This document shows positions 16,144-23,718 of a stretch of 37,875 nucleotides of DNA, piece after piece; the stretch's first letter is position 1, and each line of letters opens with the position of its first letter. Source of the DNA: an uncultured Hungatella sp. (GTDB lineage Bacteria; Bacillota; Clostridia; Lachnospirales; Lachnospiraceae); the NCBI GenBank assembly GCA_910588505.1, contig CAJUPQ010000031.1, positions 1-37,875 on the forward strand, in the 5' to 3' direction. Below the pieces are notes generated by a model. It had not been told where the DNA came from. It saw only the letters and a program-made list of their open reading frames with translations, and did no database searches. The translations under genes and the position numbers were made by a program.

Positions 16144-17604
16144 TCATCCCCGCCTGCCTGCCGCCTGTTCCAGCGCGTCGTAAAATGAATCGTACCACTG
16201 TTCAAAGGCTTCCTCTGTCACAAAATCTTGCCACGCCTCTTTTGGACTCTTTCCCTGCCGCACCTGATCCTCCACATCCTTCCGGTCCTTGACGGCCTTG
16301 TCCGCAAGATCATACTCCAGGACCTTCCTGGCCGCGGACCCTCCCTCAAAGCTTTTATTGGTGTACAAGGTCAGTGTATCCCCCTGCCCAAACACCTGGG
16401 TCAGACAGTCGTAGGTCTTGGGGGACACCAAAAGCTGCCGCTCCTCTATAACCTGATCCAGCTTCGCCACACTGCACGCCTCCTTCTGCACAGGCAGATA
16501 ACCGGACACGCAGCCGAACTCCAGATTATTGTCCGCCTGGGTAAACCATTTCAAAAATTCCACAGCCGCGTACTCATGCTTCTCATCAGACTTGCTGACC
16601 ACCATGCCCGCCCCCTGCTGCACCGCGTATTGTTCCCCGCCCTCAAACACCGGGGCCGGGGCCACGATATAGTCGATGGCATAGCTGTCCTTGTCCGTCT
16701 CCACCTGTCCAGGAAAATACATGGCCGACGAGGTAGATCCTGTGTAGGCCAGAATATCCCCTGTCTTCACGTCATCCGAGCGGAACGAACCGTAAGCCCC
16801 AAAATACCCCTTGACCATAGGCACATAGTAGTGATCCCAGAGACGCTTTGCCTGCTCTCTGGGCAGATGGATGGTCACCTCCCCATCCTTTACCTCAAAC
16901 AGCTCCACTCCCATCTGTTTCATGCCGATGATAAAATAATTGGCCACCGCGTCCCTGCCGTAAAACGCCCTGCCGTCCCCCTGTACGTCGGGAGTCAGGC
17001 CGTCCGTCCACTCATAGTAAGCCTGGGCCGCCCGGGTTACGCCCTCCATAGTCCTTAAATCCTCAATCCCAATGCCCGCAGCCTCCGCAAAAGGCTCCCA
17101 GTCCGTCCTGTTTATCATCATGACCTCCGTGGACTTTGCCGTGGGAAAGATCCGCAGCGTCCCGTCCGCTCCGATGCGCCCCTCTTCTATATAAGAGTCC
17201 ACGTACTTTCCCAGCTCCTCCTCATCCAGGTATTTGGACAGATCAGCCAGCGTTCCCGCCTGCTCCATCTCATAAGCTGCGTCCGCGTAGGAGGAAAAGA
17301 TATCCGGCATGGAGCTGGCCCCCACTTTCCCGGCCGCGGAATCCCTCACCGCCGTCTCCAGATCAGACACGGAGCCCTGGCTGTAGTTTTCCACCACGAT
17401 CCCCAGCTCCCTGCCCGCCGTATCGTTAAATTTCTCCGCCAGGGCGTCAAAAGCCGCCTGCTGGGACCCGTTATAATAATGCCATACGGTCAAAGTCACC
17501 GGCTCGTCCGGATCCAGAGGACTCTTCTCCTTACATCCCGTTAAAGTAAACGCCATTACCGCCGCCAGACACACCTGCCTGGTTATCCCTCCTGCTTTCT
17601 TCAT
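16144..17604 (-). CDS. Extracellular solute-binding lipoprotein (family 1, sugar type)
   Basis: The 486-residue protein has a short signal peptide ending in the lipobox LTGC (Cys about residue 24), so it should be anchored outside the membrane. The mature part begins VTLTVWHYYNGSQQAAFDALAEKFN, typical of ABC transporter family 1 binding proteins. It also shows MPDIFSSYADAAYEM and QQGAGMVVSKSDEKHEYAAVEFLKW-like carbohydrate-binding protein features. No permease or ATPase genes lie beside it. Instead it is followed by a coupled hybrid kinase, so it may act as a periplasmic-type sensor subunit presenting ligand to the Cache domain. The ligand cannot be read from the sequence. Confidence 0.9.
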   Translation of the reverse strand: MKKAGGITRQVCLAAVMAFTLTGCKEKSPLDPDEPVTLTVWHYYNGSQQAAFDALAEKFNDTAGRELGIVVENYSQGSVSDLETAVRDSAAGKVGASSMPDIFSSYADAAYEMEQAGTLADLSKYLDEEELGKYVDSYIEEGRIGADGTLRIFPTAKSTEVMMINRTDWEPFAEAAGIGIEDLRTMEGVTRAAQAYYEWTDGLTPDVQGDGRAFYGRDAVANYFIIGMKQMGVELFEVKDGEVTIHLPREQAKRLWDHYYVPMVKGYFGAYGSFRSDDVKTGDILAYTGSTSSAMYFPGQVETDKDSYAIDYIVAPAPVFEGGEQYAVQQGAGMVVSKSDEKHEYAAVEFLKWFTQADNNLEFGCVSGYLPVQKEACSVAKLDQVIEERQLLVSPKTYDCLTQVFGQGDTLTLYTNKSFEGGSAARKVLEYDLADKAVKDRKDVEDQVRQGKSPKEAWQDFVTEEAFEQWYDSFYDALEQAAGRRG

Positions 17605-17671
17605 GAATGACCTTCCTGTCCTTTATTAATGTAATTTCAACCTTCTGCCATAGCCCCATATATCATCACTC

Positions 17672-17700
17672 ATTTTATCATATGGAAAAAGCATTTTCAA
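17672..17700 (-). promoter_or_regulatory. Promoter of the binding protein-kinase operon
   Basis: The minus strand carries TTGAAA, 17 bp, then TAAAAT. The leader to the ATG at 17604 is about 60 nt. The promoter is divergent from the glutamine synthetase promoter, about 40 bp away. Confidence 0.7.
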
Positions 17701-17732
17701 TGGGACAATACTTGATTTTGTCTCTCTTACAG

Positions 17733-17762
17733 TTGACACAGGAAACGCCGGTGTATTATGAT
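17733..17762 (+). promoter_or_regulatory. Glutamine synthetase promoter
   Basis: TTGACA at 17733 is followed after 18 bp by TATGAT. The predicted transcription start is near 17769, leaving a leader of only about 39 nt. That is too short for the paired hexaloop hairpins that ANTAR proteins bind. Confidence 0.7.
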
Positions 17763-17807
17763 ATTAGCATATTTAAGTTATCATCATAACAGAAAGCAGG
17801 TTAGCCT

Positions 17808-19058
17808 ATGAATTATTCAGAACAAGAGGTATTGCAGTATGTACAGGAAGAGGATGTAAAGTTTATCCGCCTGGCCTTCTGCGACGTGTTCGGCAGACAG
17901 AAAAATATCGCCGTCATGCCCGAAGAGCTGCCCAGGGCATTTGCATATGGAATCTCCTTTGACGCCTCCGCCATCACAGGCTTTGGAGGCGAGATCCACT
18001 CTGATTTGCTGCTCCACCCGGAGGCAGACACCCTGACGCTGCTTCCCTGGCGTCCGGAGCACGGCAAGGTAGTGCGCATGTTCGCCGCCGTCACATACCC
18101 GGACGGGCGTCCCTTTGAGTGCGACACCAGAAGCTTTTTAAAGAAAGCGGCGGATTCTGCCGGGGAAGCCGGATTCCAGTTCTTCTTCGGCGCTGAGCAG
18201 GAATTTTACCTCTTCTGCCTGGACGAAAAAGGCGAGCCTGCAAAGCTCCCCTATGACAGGGCCGGCTACATGGACATCGCCCCTGACGACAAGGGGGAAA
18301 ATATCCGCCGGGAGATCTGCCTTACCCTTGAGCAGATGGGCATCCACCCGGAAAGCTCCCACCATGAGGAGGGTCCGGGCCAGAACGAGATCGATTTCCG
18401 CTACTCCCACGCCCTCACCGCCGCGGACAATGCCATGACATTTCAAACAGTGGTCAAGACTGTGGCCGCCAGAAACGGGCTGTGGGCAGATTTTAGCCCC
18501 AAGCCCCTTACGGACCTGCCCGGCAATGGGTTTCACATCAATATATCCGTAAAGGCTGATGACGGGTCTGATAACTTATCCTTCGTTATGGCAGGGATCC
18601 TGGACAAGGTAAAAGATATGACCATATTTCTAAATCCCACAGACGATTCCTACAAGCGCCTTGGCCACAAAAAAGCGCCCGGCTACATTTCCTGGTCCCG
18701 GGAAAACCGCTCCCAGCTCATCCGTCTCCCGGCTGCTATAGGCCAGTACCGCCGCGCGGAGCTCCGCTCCCCTGACCCTCTGGCAAACCCGTACCTTGCC
18801 TTCGCCCTGCTCATCTACGCCGGGATGGAGGGCATCACTGGGAAACTTGCCCTGCCAGAGCCTGCGGATCTTAACCTCTACAAAGCAGGGACAGACGCAT
18901 TGACCCGGTTTGAGCGTCTCCCGGAAAACGTAAAGAGCGCCTGCCAAGCAGCCGCCGAAAGCCCCTTTATAGAGAACTATATCCCTGCCGCGATCCTGGA
19001 TATTTACTGCAGACAAGGCGGCTATCCCTATCAACCAGTAGGAGGAAGGAAACTTTGA
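17808..19058 (+). CDS. Glutamine synthetase, short type I-like
   Basis: The enzyme joins ammonia and glutamate with ATP to form glutamine. Active-site signatures are all present: GAEQEFYLF near residue 130, EEGPGQNEIDFRY near 187, GNGFHINIS near 242, NRSQLIRLPA near 303 and RAELRSPDPLANPYLAF near 320. The N-terminal beta-grasp segment reads VKFIRLAFCDVFGRQKNI. At 416 residues it is shorter than housekeeping GlnA (about 440-470), so it may be a secondary enzyme or a glutamate-analogue ligase. Its stop overlaps the TTG start of the ANTAR gene, implying shared regulation. Related glnA-nitR pairs are known in clostridia. Confidence 0.92.
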   Translation: MNYSEQEVLQYVQEEDVKFIRLAFCDVFGRQKNIAVMPEELPRAFAYGISFDASAITGFGGEIHSDLLLHPEADTLTLLPWRPEHGKVVRMFAAVTYPDGRPFECDTRSFLKKAADSAGEAGFQFFFGAEQEFYLFCLDEKGEPAKLPYDRAGYMDIAPDDKGENIRREICLTLEQMGIHPESSHHEEGPGQNEIDFRYSHALTAADNAMTFQTVVKTVAARNGLWADFSPKPLTDLPGNGFHINISVKADDGSDNLSFVMAGILDKVKDMTIFLNPTDDSYKRLGHKKAPGYISWSRENRSQLIRLPAAIGQYRRAELRSPDPLANPYLAFALLIYAGMEGITGKLALPEPADLNLYKAGTDALTRFERLPENVKSACQAAAESPFIENYIPAAILDIYCRQGGYPYQPVGGRKL

Positions 19059-19657
19059 GTCTGAAAGAACAAACATACAGCGTCCTTGTGGTTTCATCAT
19101 CCAAAAGCTTTGATTCCGTTCTGGCGTCCCTGCTTCCTGATTCCGGCTTTTCCCCCGTAATCACAGCCGCCGGCGCCAGCGCTGCCAAGAGAGCCGCCGC
19201 CCAGCGGTCCTTTGATTTCATTATCATCAACTGCCCCCTGCCCGACGAGTTTGGCACGGACTTTGCCATAGATGCCTGTCAGACAGGCGAGACGGCTGTA
19301 CTGCTGTTTGTAAAATCTGAGATCCATGATGAGATCTTTGACAAGGTGGTAAAGCACGGCGTCTTTACCCTGCCAAAGCCCACCTCCCGCCAGACCATCA
19401 TCCAGGCTCTGGGATGGATGGCCAGCGCAAGAGAACGTCTGCGGAAGATCCGGACAAAGACCTTGTCCGTAGAAGAAAAGATGGCTGAGATCCGGCTTGT
19501 AAACCGGGCCAAATGGCTGCTGATCAGCCAGAAAAACATGGATGAGCCCCAGGCCCATCGGTATATCGAAAAGCAGGCTATGGATAGGTGTGTTACTAAG
19601 AGGGAAGTGGCGGAAGGGATTGTTAGGGAGTGTGGGGGGACGGGAGTGGAGGGTTAA
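19055..19657 (+). CDS. ANTAR-domain antiterminator with pseudo-receiver (NitR-like)
   Basis: The 200-residue protein has an N-terminal receiver-like fold (~7-120) and a C-terminal ANTAR RNA-binding domain (~135-195, with AKWLLISQKNMDEPQAHRYI and TKREVAEGIV). ANTAR proteins bind paired hairpins in nascent RNA and prevent termination. The receiver lacks its acidic pocket (VVSSSKS) and has Asn59 where the phospho-acceptor Asp should be (IIINCPLP), while Lys108 is kept. Phosphorylation control is therefore unlikely. The start is a TTG overlapping the glutamine synthetase stop (TTGA), with AGGAGG 9 bp upstream. It may sense nitrogen status through protein contact, possibly with the synthetase; that is inference. 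Confidence 0.88.
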   Translation: MSLKEQTYSVLVVSSSKSFDSVLASLLPDSGFSPVITAAGASAAKRAAAQRSFDFIIINCPLPDEFGTDFAIDACQTGETAVLLFVKSEIHDEIFDKVVKHGVFTLPKPTSRQTIIQALGWMASARERLRKIRTKTLSVEEKMAEIRLVNRAKWLLISQKNMDEPQAHRYIEKQAMDRCVTKREVAEGIVRECGGTGVEG

Positions 19658-19703
19658 AACTGATCACGAAAGATCACAAATCTTATGATATCTTGTATTC
19701 CCC

Positions 19704-19719
19704 ATTGGCATATGCCAAT
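19704..19719. repeat. Perfect 16-bp palindrome after the ANTAR gene
   Basis: ATTGGCATATGCCAAT is a perfect palindrome flanked on both sides by CCCC. It lies between the ANTAR gene and the flippase remnant. With no loop and no T-run it is not a good terminator; it could be a protein-binding site or a remnant of an element end. Confidence 0.5.
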
Positions 19720-19735
19720 CCCCTTTCAGGATGAT

Positions 19736-20115
19736 TTACCTGTTTACTTGACCTTTCAATAATCTAAAGATCCGCAATAGTGCTGTAACTACGGATTTTC
19801 TATAAAATCCTGTCACTACTATCAAATATGCCAATGAAGAAATTATGACAGACAAAATAGCATACCCAAAGAAGTGCAGCCAGTTATAGAATTCCGGAAT
19901 AAGCAGTTGAAAAGTATAAATCATACAGACCGATACTACGGCTGAAACCGCCATGTAACTCAAATCCTTTATCCACATGCCGCCGGCAAGATTCCTAGAA
20001 ACAAAACAGAAAAAATCTGTTGTCCGATAGACCAGCGATATAATCGTTGCGGTCAGGACTCCATATATCCCATATATCACATATTTGCTTTTACTGATCG
20101 AGATTTTATCTGGTT
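19736..20115 (-). pseudogene. C-terminal remnant of a polysaccharide flippase (Wzx-like)
   Basis: The minus strand encodes about 125 residues beginning near ISKSKYVIYGIYGVLTATII and ending LLRIFRLLKGQVNR, with four hydrophobic segments. This resembles the C-terminal end of oligosaccharide flippases (Wzx/MATE-like) that move lipid-linked glycans across the membrane. The N-terminal two thirds are missing. The open frame runs on into antisense transposase sequence, so its apparent ATG at 20233 is artificial. The fragment ends in a proper stop, consistent with loss of the 5' part through insertion or deletion at about 20115. Confidence 0.7.
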
Positions 20116-20119
20116 TTTC

Positions 20120-20944
20120 CGAAAGGTTCAGCGCTTTATGTGCCATGATTGCAAACAGACCTATATGCACACAACGAATTCCTTGATGGCCAATTCCCAT
20201 TACACACAGTCTATATGGATTGATTTTATCCAAGATACACTTTATGGTAAAACTTTAGATGACTCTGCGGAAAAATATGGATTTTCCCATCAAACAGCTT
20301 TTAATATGCGCCATAAAGTGCTTATGGCTTTACAAGATCTCCTTGAAAAAAATCCTGTTCTTCTTTCCGGTATTGCTGAATTTGATGAAACATTTGTCCC
20401 TGACTGCTACAAAGGAGGCCCAGTCCCGGAATCGGCAGGCCGCAAAGCCCGTAAACACGGTGCAAAAGCGGCCAAACGAGGGATTTCAAAGGAATATATC
20501 TCGATCTGTACGGGCATCCAACGTGATGGAGGTGTCGTTGCCGCAAGCGTAAACAGGGCAAAACCATCTGGTAAAGAACTTGATGAGATATTCCGCGGCC
20601 ATATAGCAGAGTCTGCTCTTGTGCTTACAGACGGCCTGCGTAGTTATCGTGTACTCGAAACGCTGGCGGGCTGCACAGTTGTAGACATAAACCGTGAAGA
20701 AAGCCGCGGGATTTTTAACCTCAATACAGTCAACAGCTTGCATTCATTTATTAAAGAGACATACAATCAATACCGTGGTGTTGCCGCAAAGTATATCAAT
20801 CGTTATAATGCTTTATTCTCCATTGCGTTTCGATGTGCAAACGATTTGAAGGATACCTTGTTTTTATCCCTGGGCACAGTTAGCCGAGAATGCTATTGGC
20901 ATAGCATAAAAGATGTCCGTAATCGTCAGTTGTTGTTAATTTGA
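20120..20944 (+). pseudogene. IS1595-family (ISXO2-like) transposase, 5'-truncated
   Basis: The frame encodes about 270 residues. VQRFMCHDCKQTY is the second half of the N-terminal zinc ribbon; the first CxxC is missing. The DDE/N domain has Asp in EFDETFVPD (near residue 84 from the 20138 ATG), Asp in VLTDGLRSY (near 163) and NTVNSLHSFIKETYNQYRG-type sequence near 205. The usual protein is about 300 residues, so roughly 30-40 N-terminal residues are lost. Upstream codons in this frame are antisense flippase sequence. Codon use is more AT-rich than in the neighbours, consistent with transfer. It is probably inactive unless the 20138 ATG yields a working protein. Confidence 0.8.
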
Positions 20945-20965
20945 GGTGTTACCAACACCCTTTTT
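20945..20965 (+). terminator. Short hairpin with T-run at transposase end
   Basis: GGTGTT/AACACC with a 3-nt loop followed by CTTTTT lies immediately after the transposase stop. It may be both the terminator of the transposase and part of the right inverted repeat of the element. No matching left end is visible. Confidence 0.5.
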
Positions 20966-20979
20966 GACTAACACCAAAT

Positions 20980-21018
20980 AAAAAGTGTCGCTTAACATGC
21001 TATTAAGCGACACTTTTT
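20980..21018. terminator. Bidirectional terminator, 16-bp perfect stem
   Basis: AAAAAGTGTCGCTTAA pairs perfectly with TTAAGCGACACTTTTT across a 7-nt loop. T-runs exist on both strands, so it can end transcription from the transposase side and from the membrane-protein gene on the minus strand. Confidence 0.85.
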
Positions 21019-21060
21019 CTAAAATTCAGCTATGCAATACAGAACTCCAAAACCCGCTCC

Positions 21061-21552
21061 TCACATACACCTGCTAAGCAAAACCCGAAACAACAACAGC
21101 ATCAGCACATACACCACCAGCACAACCTGCAAAACAACCATCACCGTCACACTGATAAACCCGCCTGCCAAGATCCCCAAATACAGAACGAAAAACATGG
21201 CATACCCTGTATAAGCCCAGCACCGCAGCCCTAACAGCCGGTTTCTCTCATCCGTCTCCGCCACTTCCCGCTTTCTCATCAACTCCGGGTGCTTCAGCCA
21301 TCTTAGATTCTTCAGGACCATAGCCCCTCCCGCCGCCATGAGCGCCACTCCCAGCGTCGTGTAATACTCGCCCACAAACTCCCCGGAGCAGGCCTCTTCA
21401 AGGTAGAGCGTCGGTATCTCTCCTCCCCACAGAGCCACCATCCCCATGGTTACGGCTCCCAGTATCACCACTGCTATCCCAATCTTCATTCTGGTTCTGC
21501 ACCTGGCCGCAAAATCAACCTCACTGTCCGCAAATAACTTATTCAACCACAT
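21061..21552 (-). CDS. Small four-helix membrane protein paired with XRE regulator
   Basis: The 163-residue protein has four hydrophobic segments (about residues 23-45, 65-85, 115-135 and 137-160) with a charged loop, LMRKREVAETDERNRLLG, between the second and third. No enzymatic motif is visible and I do not recognise a named function. I choose the ATG at 21552 because GAGGAGGAG lies 5-6 bp upstream; a GTG two codons earlier is too close to that site. It is next to the small XRE regulator, overlapping its end if the GTG is used. Such regulator/membrane-protein pairs are common in Firmicutes; the membrane protein may modulate the regulator. Confidence 0.75.
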   Translation of the reverse strand: MWLNKLFADSEVDFAARCRTRMKIGIAVVILGAVTMGMVALWGGEIPTLYLEEACSGEFVGEYYTTLGVALMAAGGAMVLKNLRWLKHPELMRKREVAETDERNRLLGLRCWAYTGYAMFFVLYLGILAGGFISVTVMVVLQVVLVVYVLMLLLFRVLLSRCM

Positions 21553-21554
21553 AT

Positions 21555-21752
21555 TCACTCCTCCTCAAATAAAAAAATATCTTCGATCTGTTTCTCAAAA
21601 TACCTGGCGATCCTGTACGCCAGCTGCAATGACGCGTTATACTTGCCATTCTCAAGGGAGATAATCGTCTGTCTGGTCACTCCCACCGCATCCGCCAGAT
21701 CCTCCTGGCGAATCTTCCTCTCTTTCCTCAACTCCTGAATCCGATTTCTCAT
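21555..21752 (-). CDS. XRE-family HTH regulator, 65 residues
   Basis: The whole protein is one helix-turn-helix domain: RIQELRKERKIRQEDLADAV, VTRQTIISLENGKYN, then AYRIARYFEKQIEDIF. It belongs to the small Cro/CI-type group (YgzD-like) of about 65-70 residues with no effector domain. The promoter upstream is near consensus, and an inverted repeat lies between promoter and gene, so autoregulation is likely. It is followed immediately by the membrane protein gene. Confidence 0.9.
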   Translation of the reverse strand: MRNRIQELRKERKIRQEDLADAVGVTRQTIISLENGKYNASLQLAYRIARYFEKQIEDIFLFEEE

Positions 21753-21769
21753 GCCACCACCCTTTTTTA

Positions 21770-21790
21770 TGTACTCTTACTCTATGTACA
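21770..21790 (-). promoter_or_regulatory. Candidate operator in front of XRE gene
   Basis: TGTAC and GTACA form an inverted repeat with 11 bp between them, just downstream of the predicted transcription start. The position suits a repressor site for the XRE protein; binding is inferred only. Confidence 0.4.
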
Positions 21791-21807
21791 GTTTGCTTTA
21801 CACAAAA

Positions 21808-21836
21808 AGTATAGCACCCTTTACTTTTTATGTCAA
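21808..21836 (-). promoter_or_regulatory. Promoter of XRE/membrane-protein operon
   Basis: The minus strand has TTGACA, a 17-bp spacer and TATACT, a near-perfect sigma-A promoter. The leader is about 50 nt. Confidence 0.8.
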
Positions 21837-21844
21837 GTATATTT

Positions 21845-22152
21845 TACATTCTATCTTTTTGTTTTTATGATCCCATCTGTACATTCATCTGTCTTCAGCT
21901 TATCTCCTCGATCCGCCTCACCACCCTATGATCCCAAAAGTGAACCACCCCGATGCAAGCATCAGGGCATTAAACCCGTGAGGGAATAAAATTCGCCCCG
22001 CCCACCGCGTTAGCCGCAGCGAGCAGGGCGATAAAAAGGGGAGGATAAGTATTAATTTTCTCTTTCGTACTACTCTCATTATGTCCCTCCCAGGGAAATC
22101 TATACACATTTTTCAAAATTTTTTCGAAATCCTCTAAAAAACTCCAAAACGA
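21845..22152. other. Gene-free stretch between XRE promoter and pfp promoter
   Basis: No supported gene is seen. A minus-strand frame (21918-22109) encodes 63 residues with a hydrophobic run, and another frame overlaps the pfp start, but neither has a good ribosome binding site or a recognisable family. Low-complexity sense in two frames (for example LFIALLAAANAVGG and FNALMLASGWFTFG) could be the remains of a decayed small membrane protein. Confidence 0.35.
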
Positions 22153-22181
22153 TTGCCATTCCCCTCCAACTATTATACAAT
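22153..22181 (+). promoter_or_regulatory. pfp promoter
   Basis: TTGCCA is followed after 17 bp by TACAAT, about 38 bp upstream of the ATG at 22219. The longer open frame beginning at 22153 would start inside this promoter and is rejected. Confidence 0.75.
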
Positions 22182-22218
22182 AGAAAACAGATACATTCAC
22201 AAAAAGGAGATTCCCACC

Positions 22219-23439
22219 ATGAAGAAAAATATCCTCGTTGGACAATCCGGCGGCCCTACCGCTGTCATCAACGCCAGCCTCTACGGCGTTGTCACCGAAG
22301 GAATGGAACACTTAGACGACATTGAGCACGTATACGGGATGGTCAATGGCATCGAAGGATTTCTTAAAGACACCTACCTGGACCTTTCCCTCGGCCTGAC
22401 CCAGAAAGAGCTGGAACTTATCAAGCTGACTCCGGCCGCCTACCTGGGTTCCTGTCGCTATAAACTTCCAAAAGACCTGACTTCCCCTTTCTACCCCACC
22501 CTTTTTCGGAAGCTGGAGGCCCTGGACATCGGCTATTTCCTGTATATCGGCGGCAATGACTCCATGGACACTGTCAGCAAGCTATCCCGGTACGCCGCCC
22601 AGGTAGGATCCTCCATCCGTTTTCTTGGCATTCCAAAGACCATAGATAACGACCTGATGCTCACCGACCACACACCCGGCTACGGAAGCGCGGCCAAGTA
22701 CGTGGCCTCTACTGTGCGGGAGATCTCCCTGGACGCCTCGGTGTACCAGCAGCAGGCGGTGACCATCATAGAACTTATGGGGCGGGGTGCAGGGTGGCTT
22801 ACAGCTGCCAGTGTTCTGGCCAGAAAATACGAGAAGGACAACCCTCTCCTCATCTATCTGCCAGAGGCCCCCTTTGATTTCCAGAGCTTTACTGGCTCCC
22901 TGACAGAGGCGCTCCGCCAAAGACCTGACGTCATTGTCTGTGTGTCCGAGGGGATCATGGACGTCAGCGGGCGGCTTATCTGCGAGTACAACGACGAGGC
23001 AAGACTGGACAACTTCGGCCACAAGATGCTCACCGGCTGCGGCAAAGTTCTGGAAAATTTTGTCCGCAACCACTTTGGCATCAAGGCCCGCTCCGTGGAA
23101 GTCAATGTAAGCCAGCGCTGTTCCGGCATGGTCCTGTCCCAGACCGATGTGGAGGAAGCGGCATTAGCCGGCTCCTTCGGCGTTCAGTCCATCCTAAACG
23201 GAGCCACAGGAAAGATGGTGGCCTTTAGCCGGAGAACGGACCAGCCCTACTCCATAGAATGTACCCTGGTGGATGTAAATGAAGTCTGCAACAGGGAAAA
23301 ACCATTCCCCACACACTGGATCACCAAGCACGGCAGCAATATTTCCCCTGACTTCCTCCCCTATGTCCTCCCTCTCATCCAGGGAGAACCAAAACGCCAC
23401 ATGAGCCAGGGTCTTCCCGTGTACGCCTACCGCAGATAA
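22219..23439 (+). CDS. pfp: PPi-dependent 6-phosphofructokinase
   Basis: The 406-residue enzyme phosphorylates fructose 6-phosphate with pyrophosphate, reversibly, in glycolysis. The N-terminus has the phosphate-binding GQSGGPTAVINAS. GGNDSMD near residue 113 carries the Asp that replaces the ATP-enzyme Gly and marks PPi specificity. PKTIDNDL near residue 140 holds the catalytic Asp. ELMGRGAGWLTA, PEAPF and VNVSQRCSG follow. An AAAGGAG site precedes the ATG. PPi-PFK is usual in Lachnospiraceae and saves ATP. The gene stands alone and is followed by an inverted-repeat element. Confidence 0.93.
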   Translation: MKKNILVGQSGGPTAVINASLYGVVTEGMEHLDDIEHVYGMVNGIEGFLKDTYLDLSLGLTQKELELIKLTPAAYLGSCRYKLPKDLTSPFYPTLFRKLEALDIGYFLYIGGNDSMDTVSKLSRYAAQVGSSIRFLGIPKTIDNDLMLTDHTPGYGSAAKYVASTVREISLDASVYQQQAVTIIELMGRGAGWLTAASVLARKYEKDNPLLIYLPEAPFDFQSFTGSLTEALRQRPDVIVCVSEGIMDVSGRLICEYNDEARLDNFGHKMLTGCGKVLENFVRNHFGIKARSVEVNVSQRCSGMVLSQTDVEEAALAGSFGVQSILNGATGKMVAFSRRTDQPYSIECTLVDVNEVCNREKPFPTHWITKHGSNISPDFLPYVLPLIQGEPKRHMSQGLPVYAYRR

Positions 23440-23507
23440 CCGGGCCTGACCTTTGGGATCTCTTTCACAAAAACCTGGCCCGGATAAAACCGGAACTTTA
23501 ATTTTAT

Positions 23508-23569
23508 AGTGAGCAAATGGGGCGAGGGTAGTCGCCCCATTTGCTCACTAAATAATACACCAATTTAAT
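23508..23569. repeat. Inverted-repeat element, copy A
   Basis: AGTGAGCAAATGGGGCGA (23508-23525) pairs perfectly over 18 bp with its complement at 23532-23549 around a GGGTAG loop, and a conserved flank runs to 23569. The block 23532-23569 is identical over 38 bp to 34097-34134. There is no T-run on either strand, so it resembles a REP/MITE-type element rather than a plain terminator. It lies between the convergent pfp and Nudix genes. Confidence 0.85.
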
Positions 23570-23718
23570 CATCCCCCGTTTGCGTACCCCCTCTCTTAAA
23601 GACCTAAGACAGGCTCCCAGCCCCCTTCCCTGCCCCCCAAAACCGCGTCTCCCGCGGATCCGGACCCAAAAAAGAGTCTAAAAGCCTGTCTCTTTCATTC
23701 CAATCTGTGTATCCAATG

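Noticed and set aside
16228..17058. Plus-strand ORF of 276 residues antisense to the solute-binding protein
   Set aside because: It mirrors a gene with a lipobox and a clear family; no independent support.
20138..20233. Apparent ATG of the flippase fragment at 20233
   Set aside because: This part is antisense to the transposase zinc-ribbon region; the flippase similarity begins only below about 20115.
21918..22109. Minus-strand 63-residue hydrophobic ORF
   Set aside because: There is no binding site or family resemblance. It could be a remnant, but the evidence is too weak to call a gene.
22153..22218. N-terminal extension of pfp from an ATG at 22153
   Set aside because: It overlaps the -35 of the promoter, and MKKNILVGQSGGPT with AAAGGAG is the natural start.
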